DNA of 64,000 nucleotides from Bacillota bacterium (GTDB taxonomy: Bacteria; Sysuimicrobiota; Sysuimicrobiia; Sysuimicrobiales; Segetimicrobiaceae): assembly GCA_021324255.1 (NCBI GenBank), contig JAJPJL010000070.1, positions 1-64,000 on the forward strand, given 5' to 3'. The stretch's first letter is position 1. Each line of letters opens with the position of its first letter. The notes beneath the pieces were generated by a model that was given only the letters and a program-made list of their open reading frames with translations, was not told the origin of the DNA and ran no database searches. The position numbers and the translations under genes were made by a program. Positions 1 to 8,672 of the stretch are shown piece by piece.

Positions 1-111
1 CTGCAGGGCGCGATCCAGAACGGCGTCCAAAAGGTCGTGTTCAAGAACGAAGCCATCCCGCAGGCGCTCCAGGAAATGCAGCAAGAGTACCTGCAGGCGA
101 TCGGCAAATAG
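1..111 (+). CDS. ABC sugar-binding protein, C-terminal fragment (partial)
   Basis: An open frame runs from the window edge to a TAG at 109-111, leaving 36 residues. The tail, which includes NEAIPQALQEMQQEYLQAI, is a helical C-terminus of the kind seen in family 1 extracellular solute-binding proteins. Two MalF/MalG-type permease genes follow on the same strand, the usual order of such cassettes. The identification rests on this context plus the helical tail. The substrate cannot be told from the fragment. Confidence 0.6.
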   Translation: MQGAIQNGVQKVVFKNEAIPQALQEMQQEYLQAIGK

Positions 112-144
112 GAGGCGGCGGCCGTTCGCACCGGCACGTCCGGG

Positions 145-1131
145 ATGGCCCACGGATCTCGAAGCCACGCCGCGGCGCCGAGGCTCATGAGCGGCCAGGG
201 GTCGGCCCCGCTCGCTCCCGGCGCCGCATGGCCGGCGCCGGGCTGGATCATGCGGGCGCGCCGCCGCTGGTTCGGACCTAGCCAGCCATGGTGGGGCTTC
301 GTCTTCGCGCTGCCGATCCTCGTGCTGCTCGTGTGCTTCAAATTCTGGCCGATGGCGTACGCTGCGTGGCTCAGCCTGACCAATGCAACCCTCACCGACC
401 GGGCCGGGCACTTCATCGGCATCCACAACTACGCGCGGCTGGCCCGCGACACGACCTTCATCGGCGCCCTGGAGACCACGGGGCGTTACGTCGGCGCGAC
501 CATCGCCGTGTCGATGATCCTCGGGCTCGCCCTGGCCGTCTTGCTGAATCAAAAGGTACCGGCCCGGGGCCTCTTTCGGACCCTGATTTTCCTTCCGGCC
601 GTGGTGCCGATCATCGTCGTGCCGATTCTGTGGCAATTTCTGTTCAACCCGTATGGCCTGGTCAACGACGCGCTCAAGGTGTTGGGCCTCCAGCCCGTGA
701 ACTGGCTGCTGTCGCCCCAGGGCGCCGTGGGAGCCCTCGTGGTCGCCACCGCCTGGCGTCTCACCCCGCTCTGCATGGTCATTTACCTTGCGGGACTGCA
801 GTCGATCCCGGGCGAGCTGTACGAAGCGGCGAAGGTCGACGGCGCGGGCGCCCCGCGGCGGTTCCGGTCGATCACGCTGCCGATGCTCAAGCCGACGTTC
901 CTCGTCGTCGTCGTGTTTGCGATCACGCTGACCGTCCAGAATTTCGTGCTGGCGCTCGTGATGACGGGCGGCGGTCCCGACAACGCCAGCACCACGCTGT
1001 CGCTGTTCGTGTACCAGACCGGCTTCCTCGGCTTCCAGATGGGGTACGCGTCCGCGGCCGCGCTCGTCATGTTGTTGATCATCGTCGCCTTCACCATGGC
1101 AAGCCTGCGCGCGTTCAGGACCGAGGAGTGA
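145..1131 (+). CDS. Sugar ABC transporter permease, MalF/UgpA type
   Basis: Inner-membrane permease of a binding-protein-dependent carbohydrate importer. About six hydrophobic segments follow a charged N-terminus, the first starting near WWGFVFALPILVLL. The cytoplasmic EAA loop that docks the ATPase is clear (EAAKVDGAG...ITLPML, about residues 229-250). The N-terminus is uncertain: ATGs at 145, 187 and 250 are all in frame and none has a strong SD. A start at 187 or 250 would remove a Pro/Ala-rich leader unusual for the family. It is followed after 7 bases by the partner permease. No ATPase gene lies nearby, which is common where one MsmX/UgpC-like ATPase serves many cassettes. Confidence 0.9.
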   Translation: MAHGSRSHAAAPRLMSGQGSAPLAPGAAWPAPGWIMRARRRWFGPSQPWWGFVFALPILVLLVCFKFWPMAYAAWLSLTNATLTDRAGHFIGIHNYARLARDTTFIGALETTGRYVGATIAVSMILGLALAVLLNQKVPARGLFRTLIFLPAVVPIIVVPILWQFLFNPYGLVNDALKVLGLQPVNWLLSPQGAVGALVVATAWRLTPLCMVIYLAGLQSIPGELYEAAKVDGAGAPRRFRSITLPMLKPTFLVVVVFAITLTVQNFVLALVMTGGGPDNASTTLSLFVYQTGFLGFQMGYASAAALVMLLIIVAFTMASLRAFRTEE

Positions 1132-1138
1132 CGCCGCG

Positions 1139-2014
1139 ATGAGCGCGCGCACCGCCGCCGTCCGTCCGTCGCCGCGCAGGGCGGCCGCGCGCGTCCGGGC
1201 GCAGGCCGCGACGGCCGCGCTCCTGCTCCTCATGACCGGCGTCACCATCGTCTTTCTCATGCCGATCGTGTGGATGGTGTCCACGTCCCTGAAGTCGAAC
1301 CAGCACGTGTTCGACCTGCCGATTCAGTGGTTCCCGGCGCACCCCCTCTGGAGCAACTACCCGGCCGCGTACACCACCGTCCGCTTCACGCGCTACTTCA
1401 TGAACAGCGCCATCGTCACCGCGAGCGTCACCGTCCTCAACGTGCTGCTGTCGGCCCTCGCGGGCTACGGCCTCGCAAAGTACCGCTTCGCCGGCCGCCA
1501 CGTCCTGCTGGTGCTCATCCTCGCCACCCTGATGCTGCCGCTCGAGGTGATCATGGTGCCCCTCTACTTGACGGTGCAGCGTCTGGGGTGGCTCAACAGC
1601 TACCAGGGCATGATCGTCCCCGTGGCCGCGAACGCCCTCGGCGTGCTGATGATGCGGCAGTACTTTCTCTCGCTGCCCGATGACCTGATCGCCGCGGCGC
1701 GCATCGACGGCGCCGGCCACGTGAGCACCTTCCTCCGCATCGGCGTGCCGCTGGCCTGGCCGGCGCTCCTTACGGTGGCGATCCTGATCTTCCAGTCGAC
1801 GTGGGACGACTTCGTCTGGCCGTTCCTCATCATCAGCAACACGGCCAAAGCGACGGTCCCGCTCGCCGTGCAGACGTTTCAGTCGGCCGAGACGTCGAAT
1901 TTCCCCATGCTGATGGCCGTGTCATCCATCGCGTCCGTGCCGCTCACCGTGCTCTTCTTCGTGTTCCAGCGCCAGATCATCGGCGGCGTCGCGACCACGG
2001 GGATGCGGCACTGA
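1139..2014 (+). CDS. Sugar ABC transporter permease, MalG/UgpE type
   Basis: Second permease of the cassette, 291 residues, with about six membrane segments. The EAA loop reads AAARIDGAGHVSTF...VPLAWPA near residue 185. The conserved N-terminal pattern of MalG proteins (WMVSTSLKSNQ) and the C-terminal QRQIIGGVATTGMR are both present. GAGGAG at 1125-1130, within the end of the upstream gene, supplies the SD. Its TGA overlaps the ATG of the downstream Dabb gene by one base, so the transporter and Dabb genes are very likely one transcript. Confidence 0.93.
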   Translation: MSARTAAVRPSPRRAAARVRAQAATAALLLLMTGVTIVFLMPIVWMVSTSLKSNQHVFDLPIQWFPAHPLWSNYPAAYTTVRFTRYFMNSAIVTASVTVLNVLLSALAGYGLAKYRFAGRHVLLVLILATLMLPLEVIMVPLYLTVQRLGWLNSYQGMIVPVAANALGVLMMRQYFLSLPDDLIAAARIDGAGHVSTFLRIGVPLAWPALLTVAILIFQSTWDDFVWPFLIISNTAKATVPLAVQTFQSAETSNFPMLMAVSSIASVPLTVLFFVFQRQIIGGVATTGMRH

Positions 2015-2706
2015 TGCTGCGATCCACGGTCCTCTGGCTCCACCGGGACACGGCCAGCGAGGATCAGAAGCTCCGGATGCTACGCGCGGTCGCCTTCCTG
2101 CGCATGGAATGTGCCGGCGTCCGCGCGGGCGACTACGGCGACGATCTCGGCGGCGGCTCGAGCCCGTTGCTCGCCGTGCCGCCGTGGAAGCGCACGCCCC
2201 GCTGGCGCGCCCGCACCGAGGGGCCTCCGAGCAACTACGACGTCGCGCTCCATCTCGACTTCGACGACGACGCCGCGCTGGCGCGCTACCTCGCCGACGA
2301 GACCCGCCGCGCCGTCGCCCGTTTCACCGCGTCGATCACGGTGCCGGAGCTGACCGCGCGTATCCGCTGGCGGTACGACGGCGAGCCGCGGATCCGCCGC
2401 GGGCTGGTCCGCCACACGGCCCTGTTCGTCTGGACCGCCGAGGCGGACGCCGCGGCGCGGGCGCGCGCGCTCGACGCGGCCCGGGCCCTGGCCGGGGCTC
2501 CGGGCGTCGTGTCCGCCGCCGCCGCCGAGGACGCCGGCGGTCCTGCGGCCACCTTCGATTGGATCCTCGACGTTCTCGTGCAGGACCAGGCGGCGGCCCG
2601 CGACCTGATCGGAGGCCGCCGTTATGCGGAGGCGATGCGCGTCATCGCGTCCGCGACCAAGTACGAATGGACCGCCCGGGTGACCCACGTGATGCGGGGC
2701 TACTAG
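2014..2706 (+). CDS. Double Dabb-domain protein (paralogue 1)
   Basis: A 230-residue protein resembling the stress-responsive dimeric alpha/beta barrel (Dabb) family. It appears to hold two Dabb-like repeats, about residues 1-110 and 125-230: each begins with a hydrophobic strand containing His (MLRSTVLWLHR; RRGLVRHTALFVW) and ends with an Arg-rich strand. The start ATG overlaps the permease stop (TGATG), indicating translational coupling. It is a close paralogue of the convergent gene at 3395-4087: both are 230 residues and share NYDVALHLDFDD and ATKYEWTAR. Dabb proteins include plant polyketide cyclases and many uncharacterised bacterial members, so the reaction is unknown. Linkage to a sugar importer suggests a role in using the imported compound. 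Confidence 0.8.
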   Translation: MLRSTVLWLHRDTASEDQKLRMLRAVAFLRMECAGVRAGDYGDDLGGGSSPLLAVPPWKRTPRWRARTEGPPSNYDVALHLDFDDDAALARYLADETRRAVARFTASITVPELTARIRWRYDGEPRIRRGLVRHTALFVWTAEADAAARARALDAARALAGAPGVVSAAAAEDAGGPAATFDWILDVLVQDQAAARDLIGGRRYAEAMRVIASATKYEWTARVTHVMRGY

Positions 2707-2715
2707 GCGAGGCGC

Positions 2716-3357
2716 GTGGCGATCTCACCGATCCTGCGGCGGGTCGTGCTGTGGCGCTGGAACGCGGCGGCCACGCCGGAGCGGCGGCTCCGGGCGAAAG
2801 AGGGACTCGCCTACATCAGCTACGCCAGCCCCGTCGATGCCGTGGACTTCGGGGAAGACCTCGGCCTCTCGGGGACCGGCAACTACGAGCTTGCGCTGCT
2901 GCGGGATCATCGCGACAAGGCGTCGTGGGACGAGTACAATCGCGACCCTCACCACGCCCGTGTCGGCGGCTTCCTCGACACGATCACCCGCGAAGAGATC
3001 ACGGCCCGCGCCGACTACGTCTACAAGGGCCCGGCATCGGTCCCGGGACGGGTGCGTCACCTGGCGCTCTACACGTGGCGTGACGCCATCGACGAGGGAC
3101 AGAAGCGGGAGGCGCGGCGCACGCTCGCGGCCTTGCGCGCCGACTGCGAGACGGCGGATGCGCTCGAGGTGGCCGGCGATCTGGGGTGGGCGAAGATGGG
3201 ACGGGCCGACCTCGTGCTCGAGGTTCACTTCGCCGATGAGCGCGGCGCCCGCGCATTTTTGGCGCACCCGGCGTACCGTGAGGCCGCGGCGACGCTCGCC
3301 GCGCTCACGCGCCCGGAGCGAACCGCCGTCATCCAGCACCGGATGAAGGCGGGATGA
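2716..3357 (+). CDS. Double Dabb-domain protein (paralogue 2)
   Basis: A 213-residue protein with the same two-repeat layout. Repeat 1 opens with ILRRVVLWRWN, repeat 2 with RVRHLALYTWRD, and the end is TAVIQHRM. It starts at GTG 2716, 9 bases after the previous stop, so it is probably the last gene of the transporter operon. It is more diverged from paralogues 1 and 3 than they are from each other, and it lacks their DYGDDL/DYGEDL segment, carrying DFGEDLGLSG instead. Function unknown. Confidence 0.75.
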   Translation: MAISPILRRVVLWRWNAAATPERRLRAKEGLAYISYASPVDAVDFGEDLGLSGTGNYELALLRDHRDKASWDEYNRDPHHARVGGFLDTITREEITARADYVYKGPASVPGRVRHLALYTWRDAIDEGQKREARRTLAALRADCETADALEVAGDLGWAKMGRADLVLEVHFADERGARAFLAHPAYREAAATLAALTRPERTAVIQHRMKAG

Positions 3358-3386
3358 GTTGCTAGATGGTGGAGGGAGACGCGGTT

Positions 3387-3405
3387 GCGGCCCGTCAAGG
3401 GCCGC
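3387..3405. terminator. Hairpin between convergent Dabb genes
   Basis: GCGGCCC-gtcaa-GGGCCGC forms a 7-bp perfect stem with a 5-base loop. It lies between the convergent ends of the plus-strand Dabb gene (stop 3357) and the minus-strand one. The TGA of the minus-strand gene sits in the loop (3395-3397). There is no T-run, so intrinsic termination is only possible, not shown. Confidence 0.4.
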
Positions 3406-4087
3406 GCATGATGTGCGACAGGCGCGCCGTCCACTCGTACTTCGTCGCGGCGGCGACCGCTTCCATGGCGCGGGCGTACTCCGGGCTTCCGAGCAGCCGC
3501 TCCGCCGCGGCACGGTCCGGCACCTGCAAGTCCATGATCCAGTCGTAGTCGCTGACCAGCTGCCCCACGTTGTAGCCGATCGCCACCGCTTCCACACTCG
3601 GCGCCTCCCCGAGGGCCGAGGCCGCGCCGAGCGCGCGCCGTTTGGCCTCTTCGGACACGCCGTCGGCCCAGACGAACATGGCCACGTGTTTGACGTGGCC
3701 GCGCCGGGTCGGCGGGGGGCCCTCGAAGTACCAGTCCACGCGGGCCGTGAGCTCATCCCACGACACCGTCCCGTTGAACACCGAGGCGGCCTGGTGGGCG
3801 GGGTGCGGGCTGTACCGCCGGTAGGCGGCCCAGTCGTCGAAGTCCAGGTGGAGCGCCACGTCGTAGTTGGCGGGCGGGCCGTTCGTTCCGCGGTGCCAGA
3901 CCGGCGCCGCCGCGAACGGCGGCGCCTCGTCGAACCGCCGGGAGCCGCCGAAGAGATCCTCGCCGTAGTCGCCCCACCGGACCATGGGGCACTCCATGCG
4001 CAGGTACGCCAGGCCCTGCAGCATCTCGGCCTGCAACGCGGGCGTGGTCGTGTCGCGCAACCGCCAGATCACGGAGTGACGCAGCAT
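3395..4087 (-). CDS. Double Dabb-domain protein (paralogue 3)
   Basis: A 230-residue protein facing the other two Dabb genes. The start chosen is the ATG at 4087 (MLRHSVIWRLRD), which aligns with the N-terminus of paralogue 1. The open frame extends further upstream as Arg-rich low-quality sequence that I reject. Repeat 2 begins at GHVKHVAMFVWAD. Shared blocks with paralogue 1 are LRMEC near residue 25, NYDVALHLDFDD, and ATKYEWTAR...MRG at the C-terminus. A duplication followed by inversion would explain the arrangement. Function unknown. Confidence 0.78.
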   Translation of the reverse strand: MLRHSVIWRLRDTTTPALQAEMLQGLAYLRMECPMVRWGDYGEDLFGGSRRFDEAPPFAAAPVWHRGTNGPPANYDVALHLDFDDWAAYRRYSPHPAHQAASVFNGTVSWDELTARVDWYFEGPPPTRRGHVKHVAMFVWADGVSEEAKRRALGAASALGEAPSVEAVAIGYNVGQLVSDYDWIMDLQVPDRAAAERLLGSPEYARAMEAVAAATKYEWTARLSHIMRGP

Positions 4088-4255
4088 CGCCGCCGTATTT
4101 CGCGCCGGCGGGCGGCGCGGCCTGCGTGAGCGGCCGTGGCGCCGTCTTCGCCGTGGGGCACAGCGCGCCACGCGGCCGTTCGCGCACAGAGGTGGATCCC
4201 GATCACCGGACGTCGTGCGGAGCATGGTCGCGGCCGATCGATCGCCGGGTTGAGA

Positions 4256-5185
4256 TCACCCGCTCATATGGCGCACGCGCGGCGGCACCGTCGCGGACGG
4301 CGCGGCCAACGCGCCACCGGTGGTGCCGGCGATCCCGGCCAGGACCAGCGCGGCGCCGGCCCAAAACCACGCGTCCAGCCGTTCCCCGAACAGCGCCGCG
4401 GCGAGGCCGACGCCCACCAGCGGCTGGAGATACTGGAGCGCGGCGACGATCCTCGCCGGCAGGCGGGTCAGCGCGCCGAACCAGATCCACAAGCCCACGA
4501 CCGTGACGAGGACCGCCAGGTAGAGCACGACGCCGATACCCTGGACCGTGGCGTGCACCCTGGCGTGCCCCAGTTCCCACACCGAGACCGGCACGAGCGC
4601 GCACGCCCCCGCCAGGGACGTGAGCGCCGCCACCGTGACCACGGAGTAGGCGGCCGCGAACGGCACGCTCAGCACGTAGTACAGCGCCACCGCCAGCGCG
4701 GAGCACACCATGAGGGCGTCGCCCCGAACGCTTGCCGCGGCAGCCGCCGCAGCCAGGTGGCGAGGATCGCCGGCGGTGACGAGCGCCACTCCCGCGAAGG
4801 CGACCGCGAGGCCGAGCGCCTGGTGCGGGCGCACCGCCTGACGCAGGCGGGCCGCCGCGAACGCGACGACCAACACGGGAATCAGCGCGGAGATGACCGT
4901 GGCAACGGACGCGGACGTTTCGCGCACGCCGAGCGTCTGGGCGACCTGGCCGCAGGCAATACCGAGGATGCCGAGGCCCGCGACCGCGCCCAGCGTCCCC
5001 CCGGACGGGATCGGCCGCCCGCGGAGCAGCACCGCGAAGAACGGGGCCGCGACGGCGTACCGCAGGGCCGTCAGGGTGAGCGGCGGGAAATCGCGCAGGC
5101 CGAGCTTTGTCAGCGGCACGCTGCCGCCCCAGATGACCGCGAGGAGCACCAGGACGCCGATCGATGCCGGCGTGACCCGGGTCAC
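4256..5185 (-). CDS. EamA-type (DMT) transporter
   Basis: A 309-residue drug/metabolite transporter with about ten hydrophobic helices in two EamA repeats (about 9-140 and 155-290). Landmarks are VIWGGSVPLTK in helix 1, RYAVAAPFF in helix 2, and the repeat-2 block LQPLVGVGLAAALFGERLD. Members export metabolites or amino acids. The substrate cannot be read from sequence. The GTG start lies one base after the stop of the SDR gene upstream, so the two are co-transcribed. The start codon sits inside a perfect 18-bp palindrome. Confidence 0.88.
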   Translation of the reverse strand: MTRVTPASIGVLVLLAVIWGGSVPLTKLGLRDFPPLTLTALRYAVAAPFFAVLLRGRPIPSGGTLGAVAGLGILGIACGQVAQTLGVRETSASVATVISALIPVLVVAFAAARLRQAVRPHQALGLAVAFAGVALVTAGDPRHLAAAAAAASVRGDALMVCSALAVALYYVLSVPFAAAYSVVTVAALTSLAGACALVPVSVWELGHARVHATVQGIGVVLYLAVLVTVVGLWIWFGALTRLPARIVAALQYLQPLVGVGLAAALFGERLDAWFWAGAALVLAGIAGTTGGALAAPSATVPPRVRHMSG

Positions 5186-5187
5186 GC
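5170..5187. repeat. Perfect 18-bp palindrome over the EamA start codon
   Basis: GCGTGACCC followed directly by GGGTCACGC is a gapless inverted repeat. It covers the GTG start (5183-5185) of the EamA gene and touches the stop codon of the SDR gene. It could be a dimeric regulator site or simply a consequence of the codons used. As RNA it could fold only with loss of the innermost pairs. Confidence 0.5.
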
Positions 5188-5960
5188 TAGAGCGCCGTGG
5201 GGTTGTTCTGCGCGCCGTCCACCGGGATGTTGGCCCCGTTGAGCCAGCGCGCCCGCGGCGAGAGGACGAACGTCACCACGTCGGCCACTTCGTCGGCGGT
5301 GCCGAGACGCCCCCACGGGAACTCCCGCTCCACAAACGCCGCGTACCGGGCCGCCTGCTGCTGCCGGAACCGGTCCCAGCCGCCGCCGGGGAACAGGATC
5401 GAACCCGGGCTGACGGTGTTGATGCGAATCCGGCGGGGCGCGAGATCCCGGGCCAGCGCGCCCGCCATGAAAATCTCCGCCGCCTTGGCCGCGCCGTACT
5501 GCGCCCGGGGCCCCGGCTTCGATCCGGAGATCGACGCGACAATCACGATGCTGCACTCGCCCGGCGTACGCATGTGCGGGACCGTCGCACGGATCGCGCG
5601 AATGGCGTGCCCCACGTTGAGGTCAAACGTGCGCACCCAGTCCTCCGCCGTGGAGTCCAGCGCTCCCCCTCCGACGGCGCCGCCGACGTTGGCGACGAGG
5701 TGATGGATCTCGCCGAACTCGGCTGCCGTGGCCTCGACCAACGGCTCCAGGGTGCCGGCCACGGTCACGTCGGCGACGCCGCCGCGGATGCGCGCCCCGT
5801 GCGCGCTCAGGTCCGCGGCCGTCCGCTCGACGTCCTCAGGCGTGCGGGCGCAGAAGGCGACGTGACATCCTTCGGCGGCCAGCGCACGGCAGATGGCCCG
5901 GCCGATGCCGCGCGTGCCGCCGGTGACGAAAGCGACGCGACCCTTCAGCCCGAGATCCAC
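5187..5960 (-). CDS. SDR family oxidoreductase
   Basis: A classical short-chain dehydrogenase/reductase of 257 residues, NAD(P)-dependent. The cofactor motif TGGTRGIG lies near residue 14. The NAG-equivalent reads NVGG. The catalytic Ser is in VASISGS and the Tyr/Lys pair is YGAAK. The GTG at 5960 is the only reasonable start (MDLGLKGRVAFVTGG), with GGAG about 9 bases upstream. The frame continues upstream without family similarity. It lies downstream of the amino-acid ABC transporter, after a 295-base gap, and is coupled to the EamA gene. Substrate unknown. Confidence 0.88.
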   Translation of the reverse strand: MDLGLKGRVAFVTGGTRGIGRAICRALAAEGCHVAFCARTPEDVERTAADLSAHGARIRGGVADVTVAGTLEPLVEATAAEFGEIHHLVANVGGAVGGGALDSTAEDWVRTFDLNVGHAIRAIRATVPHMRTPGECSIVIVASISGSKPGPRAQYGAAKAAEIFMAGALARDLAPRRIRINTVSPGSILFPGGGWDRFRQQQAARYAAFVEREFPWGRLGTADEVADVVTFVLSPRARWLNGANIPVDGAQNNPTAL

Positions 5961-6255
5961 GGGGTGCCGCTCCGAGGGTCCCTCACGCGATCCACCTTCG
6001 ACCTCGACCGAGCCCGCGCCTACCGGCCGGCCGGGCGAACCGGCAAGCCGTGCCGCAGCCTCGCAGGCGCATCGCGGCGCTTCGAGTCGAACGCGCCCGC
6101 TGTGGCACGGTGCGGGCGCTGCCACCGCGGCGACGACATCCGCCACGGTCTGAACGGTATCCTCGGCGAACAGGCGTCGGACCACCGTCCCCATGCCTGT
6201 CCGCGGCACTCCCGGGACGTCCGCGGCCGTGAAAGTCGCTTCCCGGTCCGCGGAG

Positions 6256-7029
6256 TCAGCGGGCGAGAATGGCGTCGACAAAGGCCTTGGCGCGCATATT
6301 TTGCGGATGATCGAAGAACTGCGCCGGAACGGCCTCTTCCACGACCACGCCCTGATCCATGAACACAACCCGATCGCTGATCTCGCGCGCAAATCCCATC
6401 TCGTGCGTCGCGATGAGCATGGTGACGCCCGTATGCGCGAGTTGCCGGATGACGTCGAGCACCTCTTTGATCGTTTCCGGGTCGAGCGCGGACGTCGGTT
6501 CGTCGAACAACATCACCTTGGGGTTCATTGCGAGCGCCCGGGCGATGGCAACGCGCTGCTGCTGCCCGCCCGAGAGTTCCGCCGGATACGCATGCGCCTT
6601 ATCCGCAAGCCCCACCCGCTCGAGGAGCCGCACGGCGACCTGCCGCGCGGCCTGCCGCGGCGTGCGGCGCACGTGGACGAGGCCGGACATCACGTTGTCC
6701 GCCGCGGTCATGTGCGGGAACAGATTGAAGCTCTGGAAAACCATCCCGATCTCGGTCCGCTGCTCGGCCACGGCGCGATCGGGCAGATCGACGAGCCGCC
6801 CGTTTGCCTCTCGGTAGCCGACGAGGTGCCCGTCCACCAGGATGCGGCCCCGGTCGACGCGCTCGAGGTGATTGATGCACCGGAGCAGCGTGCTCTTGCC
6901 GGAGCCGCTCGCTCCCACGAGCACGATGACTTCCCCCGGTGCGACGCGCAGCGTGACGCCGCGGAGGGCGTGCAGCGAACCATAAAACTTGTGGACGTCG
7001 CGCACCTCGACCATGAGGGCAGGGCTCAC
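6256..7029 (-). CDS. Polar amino-acid ABC transporter ATPase, GlnQ type
   Basis: A 257-residue ATPase that energises the neighbouring permease. Walker A is GASGSGKST near residue 40, the Q-loop is in [12 protein letters not shown], the signature is LSGGQQQRV, Walker B is VMLFDEP, and the H-loop is in ATHEMGFA. The N-terminal [11 protein letters not shown] and the ending [15 protein letters not shown] are typical of GlnQ/HisP-like ATPases. The start chosen is GTG 7029, which overlaps the permease TGA by 4 bases (GTGA). An internal ATG at 7014 would lose only five residues. This is the only ABC ATPase gene in the window. Confidence 0.95.
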   Translation of the reverse strand: MSPALMVEVRDVHKFYGSLHALRGVTLRVAPGEVIVLVGASGSGKSTLLRCINHLERVDRGRILVDGHLVGYREANGRLVDLPDRAVAEQRTEIGMVFQSFNLFPHMTAADNVMSGLVHVRRTPRQAARQVAVRLLERVGLADKAHAYPAELSGGQQQRVAIARALAMNPKVMLFDEPTSALDPETIKEVLDVIRQLAHTGVTMLIATHEMGFAREISDRVVFMDQGVVVEEAVPAQFFDHPQNMRAKAFVDAILAR

Positions 7030-7757
7030 GTGGGCGTCACCGACTCGAGGACCGGCCGGGCGGTCCGTGAATCTCCAGGCCCGCCGCGGCGGCGCGTCAC
7101 GGATCTCGCCAGCCGGCGCTCGATGGCGCGCTGGATGAGCGTCCATGCGCCGGTCAAGGCTAGATAGTAGATCGACGCCACGGCGAATAGCTCGAGCACC
7201 CGAAAGCTGCTCTGGATCGCTTCCTCGGTGGCGCGAAACAGCTCTTCCATGGAAATGACGGACACGAGGGACGTGCTCTTCAGCATGCTGTTGACCTGGT
7301 TGCCGATGGGCGGCACGGCGGTCCGCGCCGCCTGCGGCAGGAGCACGACCCGCATCGCCTTCCAGTAGGTCATCCCCAGCGCCTGAGCGGCTTCCATCTG
7401 CCCGCGGTGAACGGATTCGATGGCGGCGCGGATAATCTCCGCGACGTACGCCCCTTCGTTCACGCTGAGCGCCAGCAGCGCCGATTCGGCCACGCCCAAC
7501 CGGATGCCGAACGCCGGGAGGCCGCTGTAGACGAACACCAGCTGGACCAGGAGCGGCGTGCCCCGAATCAAGGTCGTGTAGCCGGCGTAGCACGCCCGCG
7601 CGATGGGATGGCCCCACACGTACAGGATCGCGGCCACGAGACCGATCGTGATCCCGCAGGCCATCGAGATCGCGGTGAGCCACACAGTGGTCCACACGCC
7701 ATGGAGGATGAACCCGGCCGGAAGGTACCGTAGGAACGCGGACCAGCTCCACGACAT
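7026..7757 (-). CDS. Polar amino-acid ABC transporter permease, HisM/GlnP type
   Basis: A 243-residue inner-membrane permease. Features are [13 protein letters not shown] in the first membrane helix, a second helix ending in the [11 protein letters not shown] region, and the ATPase-docking loop with [14 protein letters not shown]...[15 protein letters not shown], the classic His/Glu/Gln/Arg/opine motif. The start ATG 7757 encodes [13 protein letters not shown]. It lies 47 bases after the binding-protein stop and overlaps the ATPase start. A single permease gene suggests a homodimeric translocator. Confidence 0.94.
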   Translation of the reverse strand: MSWSWSAFLRYLPAGFILHGVWTTVWLTAISMACGITIGLVAAILYVWGHPIARACYAGYTTLIRGTPLLVQLVFVYSGLPAFGIRLGVAESALLALSVNEGAYVAEIIRAAIESVHRGQMEAAQALGMTYWKAMRVVLLPQAARTAVPPIGNQVNSMLKSTSLVSVISMEELFRATEEAIQSSFRVLELFAVASIYYLALTGAWTLIQRAIERRLARSVTRRRGGPGDSRTARPVLESVTPT

Positions 7758-7804
7758 GATGGCGCGCGGAATCCTCCTGCCCGACCGGCGGCGCACTCCC
7801 GGGG

Positions 7805-8638
7805 CTAGAAGAAGTCGATCATCCCCGACTCGAGATGCCACTGGCCCATGAGCCTGGCGTACGTCCCGTCGGCCTTGAGCCGGTACAGCGCCGCCGTCAG
7901 AGGACCGGTGAGGGCGGCGTCCCCGGGCGACACCGCGAGGCCGTTCAGGGTCGGATTCTTGCCGCCAAAGGCCAGCTCGATGCGGCCGCCGCCCTTTTGG
8001 GTCACGTAATAGGTGACGATCGGCTCGTCGCCCATCACCACGTCGGCGCGGCCGTCGATGAGCTGCGTGAACGCGTCGGCGACCGTGGAGAACGTCTTGA
8101 GGTCGATCGGCGGCTTTCCGTGCGCCACACAGTCCTGGCTTTGCGCCGTGATGACCCGTTCGTAAACGGATCCGAGCAGTTCGGCGGCGTGCAGGCCGCA
8201 CACGTCGGGAAGGTCGTGGACGCCGTGCGGATTGCCCTTGACGACCGCGGCACCCTGGGCGGTCCGCCGGTAGGGCACAAAGTCGACCGCTTCGGCTCGC
8301 TGGGGCGTGATCAACATGGAGCTGCACACGGCGTCGAATCGACCGGCATTGAGCGCGGGGATCAAGCCCGAGAACTGCAGGTTGGTCCACTCGACGCGGA
8401 GGCCGAGCCGCCGGCCGATCTCGTTGCACAGGGCGAAGTCGACGCCCGCCATGTTGTGGTTCGCGTCGAGAAATGTGCCCGGCGGTTGCGTAAAGTCGGC
8501 GCCGAACCGGATCACGCCGGCCTTGCGCAAGGCGTCCGGCAGCGGGATCCCGCTGGACGACGGTTGCGCGCCGGCGTTGGTGGCGAACGTGCACCAGCCT
8601 ATCAACACAGCGACACAGATCAGCCTGAGCTCGCGCAT
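7805..8638 (-). CDS. Polar amino-acid ABC transporter binding protein (SBP_bac_3)
   Basis: A 277-residue periplasmic binding protein. A signal peptide ([24 protein letters not shown]) is followed by a mature domain with the family 3 hallmarks [35 protein letters not shown] and [11 protein letters not shown]. The ATG at 8638 is preceded by GGGGAGAGG, whereas an upstream in-frame ATG lacks an SD. It has an unusually Cys-rich loop (PDVCGLHAA...SQDC). It lies 34 bases downstream of the class IV aminotransferase homologue, so uptake of an amino acid or related amine and its metabolism appear linked. Confidence 0.93.
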   Translation of the reverse strand: MRELRLICVAVLIGWCTFATNAGAQPSSSGIPLPDALRKAGVIRFGADFTQPPGTFLDANHNMAGVDFALCNEIGRRLGLRVEWTNLQFSGLIPALNAGRFDAVCSSMLITPQRAEAVDFVPYRRTAQGAAVVKGNPHGVHDLPDVCGLHAAELLGSVYERVITAQSQDCVAHGKPPIDLKTFSTVADAFTQLIDGRADVVMGDEPIVTYYVTQKGGGRIELAFGGKNPTLNGLAVSPGDAALTGPLTAALYRLKADGTYARLMGQWHLESGMIDFF

Positions 8639-8672
8639 CCTCTCCCCTCTCTGTCCGCCGTCGATCTCCGGG

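Noticed and set aside
5961-6255. Possible extra minus-strand gene upstream of the SDR gene
   Set aside because: The frame is open but has no SD-supported start, no motif, and overlaps the end of the GlnQ gene. Treated as intergenic.
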